NCBI GenBank assembly: GCA_902784675.1
Contig: CACZVR010000001.1
Coordinates: 153,719 to 217,718 of the forward strand
DNA length: 64,000 nt
From: an uncultured Bacteroidales bacterium
GTDB taxonomy: Bacteria; Bacteroidota; Bacteroidia; Bacteroidales; Muribaculaceae
Reading direction: 5' to 3'
Position numbers and translations under genes: made by a program. How positions within the stretch are numbered: the first letter of the stretch is position 1; the number at the start of each line of letters is the position of its first letter. This document shows positions 57,289 to 64,000 of this stretch, piece by piece. Below the pieces are notes generated by a model, which saw only the letters and a program-made list of their open reading frames with translations, searched no databases and was not told the DNA's origin.

Positions 57289-58476
57289 ATGGGTAAGAAA
57301 TTGACTGACCGAGTGACTTGGGTTGGAAAAGTGGACTGGGAACTGAAGCGTTTTCATGGCGACGAGTTGTCCACTCATCGTGGCTCGAGCTATAACTCCT
57401 ACCTGATCCGTGACAAGAAGAATGTGCTCATCGACACGTCATGGCTGCCCTACAGCCGTGAGTTCGTGGCAAATCTCAAGAAAGAGATTGACCTCAACAA
57501 GATCGACTATATCGTGATGTGCCACAACGAGATCGACCACAGCGGCGCTCTCGTTGATCTGATGCGCGAGATTCCCGACACGCCCATCTATTGCACCGCC
57601 AAGGGTGAGGCCATCATCCGTGGTCATTACCACCAGGACTGGAACTTCGTCAACGTCAAGACCGGTGACAAGTTGGAGCTGGGTGACACCACGCTGACCT
57701 TTATCGAGGCAACGATGCTGCACTGGCCCGACACGATGTTCTGTTACCTTAGCGGTGAGGAGATTCTGTTCAGCAACGACGGTTTCGGTCAGCACTATGC
57801 CACCGAGTCGCTCTATGACGACCTGGTGAGCATGGACGAGGTGCTGCAAGAGGCCGAGAAGTACTATGCCAACATCCTGGCGCCCTTCAGCCCGTTGGCA
57901 AACCGCAAGGTGAAGGAAATCCTGGGCATGAACCTGCCCGTGAAGATGATTTGTCCCAGCCACGGCATCATCTGGCGCAATAACCCCGGCTTAATAATCG
58001 AGAAATACCTGCAGTGGAGCGATGCCTATCAGGAAGACCAGGTGACCATCGTCTATGACACGATGTGGCAGAGCACCCGCCTGATGGCACAGGCCATTGC
58101 CGATGGCATTCGCGAGCAGTCACCCACAACGACCGTCAAGCTCTACAATGCCGCCCAGAACGACAAGAACGACATCCTCACCGAGGTGTTCCACTCGCGT
58201 GCCGTGCTCGTGGGCTCGCCCACCATCAATAACGGCTACAGCTATGCCATCGCCGGCATCTTGGAGATGCTCAAGGGCATGAAGCTCAAGAAAAAGAAAG
58301 GTGCCGCCTTTGGCAGCTACGGCTGGAGCGGTGAGGCCGCCAAGCTCATCACCGAACACCTGAAGGCAGCCGGCATTGAGACCGTTAACGAAGGCATGCG
58401 TACACCATGGGTTCCCGAGCAGGACGCTTTGGAGCAGTGCCGCCAGTTTGGCAAAGAGTTCATGTCTCAACTTTAA
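57289..58476 (+). CDS. fprA: Flavodiiron protein (A-type flavoprotein FprA)
   Basis: This 395-residue cytoplasmic flavodiiron protein reduces O2 to water and/or NO to N2O. The metallo-beta-lactamase-like domain carries the diiron ligands: His79, Glu81, Asp83 in HNEIDH, then a His in MLHWPDT, an Asp in SNDGFGQH and a His in CPSHGIIW. All are present. The C-terminal flavodoxin domain (from about residue 255) starts VTIVYDTMWQSTR, with GSPTINNGYSYA and the closing GSYGWSGEAA for FMN binding. It has no rubredoxin extension. A consensus promoter precedes it, and nfnA-nfnB follow, which could supply reducing power. A choice between O2 and NO cannot be made from the sequence. Confidence 0.95.
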   Translation: MGKKLTDRVTWVGKVDWELKRFHGDELSTHRGSSYNSYLIRDKKNVLIDTSWLPYSREFVANLKKEIDLNKIDYIVMCHNEIDHSGALVDLMREIPDTPIYCTAKGEAIIRGHYHQDWNFVNVKTGDKLELGDTTLTFIEATMLHWPDTMFCYLSGEEILFSNDGFGQHYATESLYDDLVSMDEVLQEAEKYYANILAPFSPLANRKVKEILGMNLPVKMICPSHGIIWRNNPGLIIEKYLQWSDAYQEDQVTIVYDTMWQSTRLMAQAIADGIREQSPTTTVKLYNAAQNDKNDILTEVFHSRAVLVGSPTINNGYSYAIAGILEMLKGMKLKKKKGAAFGSYGWSGEAAKLITEHLKAAGIETVNEGMRTPWVPEQDALEQCRQFGKEFMSQL

Positions 58477-58555
58477 GGACCCTAAAACCTTAAGGACATT
58501 AAAGATTCAAAGAACACAATTCACAACTTAATAACTAATTCACAACTAAAAACAA

Positions 58556-59338
58556 ATGAACAAAGTCGTTAGTAAAGAGCAGTTTTCTGCTAACGTGACG
58601 AAGCTTGTCGTTGAGGCTCCCCTCATCGCCAAGGCTCGCCGTGCGGGTCACTTTGTGATTGTCCGTGCTGGCGAAAAAGGAGAACGCATCCCCTTGACCA
58701 TCGCCGACAGCGATCCCAAGGCTGGCACTATCACACTGGTAATTCAAAGTGTGGGCGACAGCACGCGCAAGATTTGTGCGCTGGAACCCGGTGAATTCCT
58801 GCATGACGTGGTGGGTCCCCTGGGACAAGCCACTCACATCGAGAAATATGGCACCGTGCTGTGTGCTGGCGGTGGTGTGGGTACCGCTCCCCTGCTACCC
58901 ATTATCCGTGCCATGAAAGAAGCCGGCAATCGCGTGATCAGCGTGCTGGCAGGTCGCACCAAGGACCTCATCATCCTGGAGGATGAGGTGCGCGCATCGA
59001 GTGACGAGGTCATCATCATGACCGATGACGGCAGCTATGGCAACCAGGGTGTTGTCACCGTCGGCATGGAAGAGGTGCTCAAGCGTGAGCATGTGGACTA
59101 CTGCGTGACCATCGGTCCCGCCATCATGATGAAATTCTGTGCCCTGTTGACCAAGAAGTATGAGGTGCCAACCGAGGCTTCGCTCAACGCCATCATGGTT
59201 GACGGTACCGGCATGTGCGGCGCTTGCCGCGTGACCGTGGGCGGCAAGACGCGCTTTGTGTGCGTCGAGGGTCCCGAGTTCAATGCCCATGAGATTGATT
59301 TTGACGAGTTGATGATGCGCTTGAAAGGTGCGCAGTAA
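58556..59338 (+). CDS. nfnA: NfnA-type NAD(P)H/FAD reductase subunit
   Basis: This 260-residue protein of the dihydroorotate-dehydrogenase electron-transfer (PyrK-like) family has an N-terminal FAD domain (including GERIPLTIAD) and an NAD(P) domain (GGGVGTAPLLPI). The C-terminal Cys pattern MCGACRVT...FVCVEGP holds a [2Fe-2S] cluster. Paired with a GltA-like subunit downstream it forms NfnAB, which couples NADH, NADPH and ferredoxin by electron bifurcation. The pair could also be described as sulfide dehydrogenase SudBA; the gene order does not decide. It lies 79 bases after fprA with no terminator, so one transcript is likely. Confidence 0.88.
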   Translation: MNKVVSKEQFSANVTKLVVEAPLIAKARRAGHFVIVRAGEKGERIPLTIADSDPKAGTITLVIQSVGDSTRKICALEPGEFLHDVVGPLGQATHIEKYGTVLCAGGGVGTAPLLPIIRAMKEAGNRVISVLAGRTKDLIILEDEVRASSDEVIIMTDDGSYGNQGVVTVGMEEVLKREHVDYCVTIGPAIMMKFCALLTKKYEVPTEASLNAIMVDGTGMCGACRVTVGGKTRFVCVEGPEFNAHEIDFDELMMRLKGAQ

Positions 59339-59371
59339 TTCTATTAACGATTTAAATTGACATTTACCGAA

Positions 59372-60832
59372 ATGGAACAGAATAATATGGATTCTCGCAA
59401 CGAACAATGGCGCATCGACTTGCGCAACTCCAAGACTCCAAAAGAGCGCACCGCTATCCCTCGCGTGGAGATGCCGCAGCTCGACCCTAAGTACCGCATC
59501 ACTTGCAACGAGGAGGTGAACCAGGGCATCAGTGCCGAGCAGGCCGTGGTTGAGGCTAGCCGTTGCCTGGACTGCGCCAACCCGCAGTGTGTGACCGGTT
59601 GCCCCGTGAACATCAATATCCCCAAGTTCATCAAGAACATCGAGCGTGGTGAGTTCGGCCAGGCCGCTGCTACGCTCAAGGAAACCAGCTCATTGCCCGC
59701 CGTGTGTGGCCGCGTTTGCCCGCAGGAGAAGCAGTGCGAATCGCGCTGCATCCACACCAAGATGGGTCACCCCGCAGTGGCTATCGGCTATCTGGAACGC
59801 TTTGCCGCCGACTGGCAGCGCGACAACCTGCCCCAAGAAACTCCTGAACTGGCTCCCGCTAACGGTATCAAGGTGGCAGTAATCGGCAGCGGTCCCTCAG
59901 GACTGTCGTTTGCCGGTGACATGGCCAAGAAAGGCTTCAGCGTGACCGTCTTTGAGGCTTTGCACGAGATTGGTGGAGTGTTGAAATATGGTATCCCCGA
60001 GTTCCGTCTGCCCAATCACATCGTGGACTATGAGATCGAGGGTCTCAAGAAGATGGGCGTGGAGTTCGTGAAGGACTGCTTGGTGGGCAAGACCATCAGC
60101 TATGAGGACCTGCATGAGATGGGTTTCAAGGGCGTTTTCGTCGGCTCTGGTGCCGGTTTCCCACGCTTCATGAACATTCCCGGTGAGAACCTCAACGGCA
60201 TCATGTCGAGCAATGAGTACCTCACCCGCATCAACCTGATGGAAGCCGGCCGTGGCGGTGACACTCCCGTGTTACGCGGCAAGACCATCGCTGTCATCGG
60301 TGGCGGTAACACTGCTATGGACTCGACCCGCACCGCATTGCGCATGGGCACTGAGCGCGTCATCCTCATCTATCGCCGCAGCGAGGAGGAGATGCCTGCC
60401 CGTCGCGAGGAAGTGGGCCACGCCAAAGAAGAGGGCGTTGAGTTCAAGACCCTGCACAACCCCATCGAGTACATCGGTGACGACAAGGGCCGCGTGGTGG
60501 CCATGCGTGTGCAGAAGATGGAACTGGGCGAACCCGATGCTTCGGGACGTCGCAGCCCTGTGCCCATCGAGGGTGCTATCGAGGAAATTCCCGTTGACCT
60601 GGTGATCGTGGCTGTGGGTGTCTCGCCCAACCAGCTCGTGCCCCGCTCAATTCCCGGGCTGGACATCAGCAAACGCAACACCATCGTGGTCAACGAAGAG
60701 ACCATGCAGTCGTCGGTGGGCGACCTCTATGCCGGTGGTGACATCGTGCGTGGCGGTGCCACCGTTATCCTTGCCATGGGCGACGGCCGCCGTGCCGCCC
60801 TCAACATGGCCGAGGCTCTGCTGAACAAGTAA
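59372..60832 (+). CDS. nfnB: NfnB-type (GltA family) NADPH oxidoreductase subunit
   Basis: This 486-residue homologue of the glutamate synthase small subunit has two [4Fe-4S] sites in the N-terminal domain: CLDCANPQCVTGCP (about residue 65) and CGRVCPQEKQCESRC. The FAD motif is VIGSGPSGLSFAG (about residue 170) and the NADPH motif is VIGGGNTAMDSTR. The C-terminal GDIVRGGATVILAMGDGRRAA closes the FAD domain. Without a GltB-like large subunit next to it and with NfnA directly upstream, the NfnB role fits better than glutamate synthase. The ATG at 59372 was chosen over a TTG 15 bases earlier. A terminator follows. Confidence 0.9.
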   Translation: MEQNNMDSRNEQWRIDLRNSKTPKERTAIPRVEMPQLDPKYRITCNEEVNQGISAEQAVVEASRCLDCANPQCVTGCPVNINIPKFIKNIERGEFGQAAATLKETSSLPAVCGRVCPQEKQCESRCIHTKMGHPAVAIGYLERFAADWQRDNLPQETPELAPANGIKVAVIGSGPSGLSFAGDMAKKGFSVTVFEALHEIGGVLKYGIPEFRLPNHIVDYEIEGLKKMGVEFVKDCLVGKTISYEDLHEMGFKGVFVGSGAGFPRFMNIPGENLNGIMSSNEYLTRINLMEAGRGGDTPVLRGKTIAVIGGGNTAMDSTRTALRMGTERVILIYRRSEEEMPARREEVGHAKEEGVEFKTLHNPIEYIGDDKGRVVAMRVQKMELGEPDASGRRSPVPIEGAIEEIPVDLVIVAVGVSPNQLVPRSIPGLDISKRNTIVVNEETMQSSVGDLYAGGDIVRGGATVILAMGDGRRAALNMAEALLNK

Positions 60833-60856
60833 TATTTCGATAACTGACTGATAACC

Positions 60857-60899
60857 TGTGGGCAGCATTCTTTCAAACAGACCGCTGCCCACATTTATT
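60857..60899 (+). terminator. Terminator after nfnB
   Basis: A 10-bp stem (60857-60866 with 60884-60893) with a 17-base loop runs into TTTATT. Confidence 0.8.
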
Positions 60900-60975
60900 A
60901 GACAATAGAAATTCAAGGAACAACAAGCCTGTTCGGAAAAAAACGGTAGTTCGCAGCGGTTTGCCGTTTTTTTTG

Positions 60976-60983
60976 TATTTTTG
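60976..60983 (+). promoter_or_regulatory. -7 promoter element of the LptF/G-type gene
   Basis: TATTTTTG fits TAnnTTTG and ends 20 bases before the GTG start. The nearest TTTG upstream (60960-60963) is only 12 bases away. Confidence 0.5.
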
Positions 60984-61003
60984 CAGCCGCTATACAGGTA
61001 ATT

Positions 61004-62944
61004 GTGAAGATTAAGAGACTATACACGTTCATGCTGTCCAGGTTCTTGCCGAGGTTTTTGATGACCTTCTGCATTTGCCTGTTCATTGTCATCATGCAAT
61101 TCCTGTGGAAATATGTTGACGAATTGGTGGGCAAGGGACTGAGCATTGACGTGATTGGAGAACTCTTCTTCTATGCCGCCCTTTCGATGGTACCGCTGGC
61201 ACTGCCGTTGAGCATCCTGCTGGCAGCACTGATGACCTTTGGCGATCTGGGTGAGCATGTAGAGCTGACGGCCCTCAAATCGTCAGGCATCTCGCTCACT
61301 ACCATCATGAAGCCGCTGGCCATCCTGATTGCCTTTGTCGCCATCGGCGCCTTCTTTTTCCAGAACAACGTCCTGCCCAAGTCGCAGGTGAAAATGTGGA
61401 CGCTGCTGTTCTCCATGCGACAGACATCCCCCACCCTCGACATCCCCGAGAGCGCCGTTTACAGCCAAATCCCAGGTTATAACATCTATGTCAAGCACAA
61501 TGACAAGGAACGTGACATGCTCTATGGCGTGCTCATCTATGACGTTTCACAAGGCTCGATGTTCCCGCGCATTGTCGCTGCCGACTCGGGCCGATTGAGC
61601 ATGACCGAGGACAAGCGGCACCTGGTGCTGACACTCTACAAGGGAGCTTGGTATGAGGAAATGAAAGGTGGCGGTGGTGTGAGCGGCATGAGCAACGAGC
61701 TCTATCGCCGTGAGACTTTCCACGACAAGGAACTCCTCATACCCTATGACGCCAATTTCACCCGCATGGATGACGAGACGATGAGGTCGCAGTATGTGGG
61801 CAAGAACATCACCGAGTTGCGGCAGACGATTGATTCGGTACGCCTCAAGGTGGACTCGGCCGCAACGCTAGTTGTCTCCAAGATGCGCACCCAACCCGTG
61901 TGTGGCGTGCCCCTGGAGCGCACCGTGTACAAGGATGGCGAACGCACGATCGAACCCGTCAAGGAAGTGAAACTAGACAAACCCCTTGACATCAACAAGC
62001 TCATCAAGGAGCAATCCAAATCACAACAGCAGCAAATTGTCAACCAGGCGCTGATGCGCACCACAGCAGCGATGCAAGACCTGCAATTCCAGGGTTACAG
62101 CATCAATGACGATAACTTTGTCATCCGCCGCCACCAGATTGAGCTGATGAAAAAATTCACCTTGTCGCTGGCATGCCTCATCTTCTTCTTCATCGGAGCA
62201 CCGTTAGGAGCCATCATCCGCAAGGGCGGCTTGGGCATGCCCATCGTCGTGTCGGTACTGCTGTTCATTGTCTATTACATCATCGACAACTCGGGCTATA
62301 AACTGGCGCGTGACGGACGTTGGGAGGTGTGGCAAGGCATCTGGCTGAGTTCGGCGGTGCTGTTGCCACTGGGCATCTTCTTGACCCATAAAGCCGTGAA
62401 CGACTCGGCGGTATTCAACCCCGATGCATGGCTCAACTTCCTCAGGCGCTTCACTGGCTTGCACCAGACGCGCAAACTCACGGCCAAGGAGGTCATCATC
62501 AACGCTGTTGACGAAACAGTAGCAACCGAAAAAATCCATGACCTCAAGGCTGTTTGCCAGCAGTTCCTTGACCGCTACCAGGGCAGACTGTCCTATCTTG
62601 ACTATTGGCGCAAGGGATATGACAAGACCTCGATCAAGGCGCTTGCCGAGCAGGTGGACGATGTGGTGGACTACCTGTCCAACTCACGTGACCAAATGGT
62701 GTTGAACAAGGCAATGGACTATCCTGTCATACGCCAGCTGCTCACCTATGGCCCCAACCAGAACGCAAAGGTGGGAACTCTGATTGCTGCACTATTCCCC
62801 ATCGCATTGCCCCTGTGGCTCGTGGGGTTGCGCCACCAGAAGAACCTGAAACGAGACGTGAGTCTCACCATCCGCACCTGCGACCAACTGGTAGCCATTT
62901 TCAACGGAGAGTATGACCGCGAAATGGAATACACCGTGAAGTAA
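61004..62944 (+). CDS. LptF/LptG family lipopolysaccharide export permease
   Basis: This 646-residue membrane protein of the YjgP/YjgQ family forms the inner-membrane part of the LPS transporter with LptB2. The N-terminus has three hydrophobic segments (about residues 14-34, 55-75 and 98-118). A periplasmic jellyroll (about 120-330) and three more helices (about 385-470) follow. Family members of about 360 residues end there; this one has a further cytoplasmic-like 110 residues and a last hydrophobic segment (about 590-610). The longer form is common in Bacteroidota. Whether it is LptF or LptG cannot be told. Start: a GTG at 61004, which gives KIKRLYTFMLSRFLPRF just before helix 1. ribBA follows after 31 bases. 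Confidence 0.88.
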   Translation: MKIKRLYTFMLSRFLPRFLMTFCICLFIVIMQFLWKYVDELVGKGLSIDVIGELFFYAALSMVPLALPLSILLAALMTFGDLGEHVELTALKSSGISLTTIMKPLAILIAFVAIGAFFFQNNVLPKSQVKMWTLLFSMRQTSPTLDIPESAVYSQIPGYNIYVKHNDKERDMLYGVLIYDVSQGSMFPRIVAADSGRLSMTEDKRHLVLTLYKGAWYEEMKGGGGVSGMSNELYRRETFHDKELLIPYDANFTRMDDETMRSQYVGKNITELRQTIDSVRLKVDSAATLVVSKMRTQPVCGVPLERTVYKDGERTIEPVKEVKLDKPLDINKLIKEQSKSQQQQIVNQALMRTTAAMQDLQFQGYSINDDNFVIRRHQIELMKKFTLSLACLIFFFIGAPLGAIIRKGGLGMPIVVSVLLFIVYYIIDNSGYKLARDGRWEVWQGIWLSSAVLLPLGIFLTHKAVNDSAVFNPDAWLNFLRRFTGLHQTRKLTAKEVIINAVDETVATEKIHDLKAVCQQFLDRYQGRLSYLDYWRKGYDKTSIKALAEQVDDVVDYLSNSRDQMVLNKAMDYPVIRQLLTYGPNQNAKVGTLIAALFPIALPLWLVGLRHQKNLKRDVSLTIRTCDQLVAIFNGEYDREMEYTVK

Positions 62945-62975
62945 ATAAAAGTAGAAAAATAGAATAATCACCATA

Positions 62976-64000
62976 ATGGAGGAAATCAAACTGAACACCA
63001 TCGACGAGGCCGTCGAGCAACTGAAACGCGGTGAATTTGTCATCGTTGTCGATGACGAGGACCGTGAAAATGAGGGCGATTTCATCATCGCCGCCGAAAA
63101 AATCACCGAAGAAAAAGTCAATTTCATGCTGCGTGAGGGACGAGGCGTCCTGTGTGCCCCCATCACCACCGAGCGTTGCCACGAGTTGGAACTCAATATG
63201 CAAGTCGATGACAACACCTCGATGCTGGGAACACCGTTCACCGTGACTGTTGACTTGTTGGACGGCTGCACGACAGGCGTGTCGATGCACGACCGCGCCA
63301 TGACCATTCGCGCCCTGGCCAACCCGCACAGCAAGCCCCAGGACTTCGGCCGTCCAGGTCACATCAATCCGCTGCGTGCCGTGGACAAGGGCGTGCTCAA
63401 GCGTGCCGGCCACACCGAGGCTTCGATTGACCTGATGCGCATTGCCGGCCTCTACCCTGCCGCCGCGCTCATCGAAATCATCAACCCCGACGGCACGATG
63501 GCTCGTCTGCCCCAACTCATGAAGGTTGCCGAGAAATTCAATATGCCCATCATCACCATCAAGGACCTGATAGCCTACAGGCTGCGCACCGAGAAAGTGG
63601 TCGAGGTGGGCGACGAGGTGGATCTGCCCACGCAGTATGGCCACTTCAAACTCATCCCCTTCCGCCAGATCAACAACGGGCGCGAGCACATCGCACTCAT
63701 TAAGGGTGAGTGGAAACAAGGTGAGCCCATCCTGGTGCGCGTCCACTCGTCATGTGCCACGGGCGACATCTTCGGCTCGATGCGCTGCGAGTGCGGCGAG
63801 CAATTGCACTTGGCCATGCAGATGATTGAGAAAGAGGGCAAGGGCGTGCTGGTCTATATGAATCAGGAAGGCCGTGGCATCGGACTGATGAACAAAATCA
63901 AGGCCTACAAACTGCAAGAAGGCGGAATGGACACCGTTGATGCCAACGTGCATCTGGGTTTCAAACCCGACGAGCGCGACTATGGCGTGGGTGCCAACAT
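62976..64000 (+). CDS. ribBA: Bifunctional DHBP synthase/GTP cyclohydrolase II, 3' end outside window
   Basis: This is the first 341 residues of RibBA, which makes two riboflavin precursors: 3,4-dihydroxy-2-butanone 4-phosphate and the first pyrimidine from GTP. The RibB part (residues 1-205) shows [11 protein letters not shown] (about 26), the substrate segment [10 protein letters not shown] and [11 protein letters not shown]. The RibA part has zinc-site cysteines in [17 protein letters not shown] and the GTP-site segment [12 protein letters not shown]. The frame runs off the window end; relatives of about 400 residues suggest that 60 residues are missing. It lies 31 bases after the LPS permease gene, probably in the same operon. 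Confidence 0.95.
   Translation, partial: MEEIKLNTIDEAVEQLKRGEFVIVVDDEDRENEGDFIIAAEKITEEKVNFMLREGRGVLCAPITTERCHELELNMQVDDNTSMLGTPFTVTVDLLDGCTTGVSMHDRAMTIRALANPHSKPQDFGRPGHINPLRAVDKGVLKRAGHTEASIDLMRIAGLYPAAALIEIINPDGTMARLPQLMKVAEKFNMPIITIKDLIAYRLRTEKVVEVGDEVDLPTQYGHFKLIPFRQINNGREHIALIKGEWKQGEPILVRVHSSCATGDIFGSMRCECGEQLHLAMQMIEKEGKGVLVYMNQEGRGIGLMNKIKAYKLQEGGMDTVDANVHLGFKPDERDYGVGAN

Noticed and set aside
59372-60832. Glutamate synthase small subunit
   Set aside because: No large subunit is adjacent, and an NfnA-type subunit lies directly upstream.

Overview
The window looks like a core chromosomal segment of a Bacteroidota, order Bacteroidales; a Muribaculaceae-like gut commensal is my guess, not something the sequence proves. 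The grounds are promoters of the Bacteroidota type (TTTG, 19-21 bases, TAnnTTTG), little sign of Shine-Dalgarno sites, a lipoprotein form of the Omp85 protein TamA, and families such as DUF4293, DUF5686 and PorT-like barrels that are concentrated in this phylum. Gene density is high, and I saw no rRNA, tRNA, integrase, transposase or CRISPR array.

Layout. 1-9.8 kb: the 3' part of a glycogen phosphorylase, then tamB-tamL for envelope assembly. 9.8-19.4 kb (minus strand): a ClpC-type unfoldase without its N-domain and with a broken 5' end, an operon of a four-LysM protein with a PorT-like barrel, and an operon of a TPR protein with dnaG. 19.5-21.4 kb: a DUF4293 membrane protein and NhaD. 21.5-29.7 kb (minus): a GH20 hexosaminidase, an M49 peptidase, a small lipoprotein, an rRNA methyltransferase, and dxr-rseP. 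29.8-31.6 kb: the one clearly accessory-looking locus, a lone RepA-like ATPase gene between two 95-base direct repeats full of GTGGAAA boxes. 31.6-37.1 kb (minus): a tricorn-type protease and a six-hairpin glycosidase lipoprotein. 37.2-43.8 kb: a DUF5686 outer-membrane protein, dnaE and trxA. 43.8-47.5 kb (minus): a transglutaminase-like protein with hydE. 47.6-51.5 kb: lepA and a PIF1-like helicase fused to TPRs. 51.5-52.5 kb: an AT-rich, nearly gene-free kilobase. 52.5-56.2 kb: a heterodimeric ABC exporter. 56.2-57.0 kb: a lipoprotein with a SecD-like head domain. 57.3-60.8 kb: fprA-nfnA-nfnB. 61.0-64.0 kb: an LptF/LptG-type permease and ribBA, cut by the window end.

How the genes fit together. 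Several units point to an anaerobe with a complex envelope: TamB/TamL, the LptF/G permease, RseP and the LysM/PBP-fold protein serve the envelope; FprA with NfnAB combines oxygen or NO reduction with ferredoxin/NAD(P)H balancing; HydE points to an [FeFe]-hydrogenase encoded elsewhere; GH20, the six-hairpin glycosidase, the M49 peptidase and the tricorn protease suit glycan and peptide use.

The best candidate for something undescribed is 29.86-31.51 kb: recombination between the direct repeats would release a circle of about 1.56 kb carrying one replication-type ATPase and one box array. Next are the N-domain-less ClpC, the stand-alone SecD-head lipoprotein, and a divergent promoter pair that predicts nearly leaderless mRNAs on both sides.
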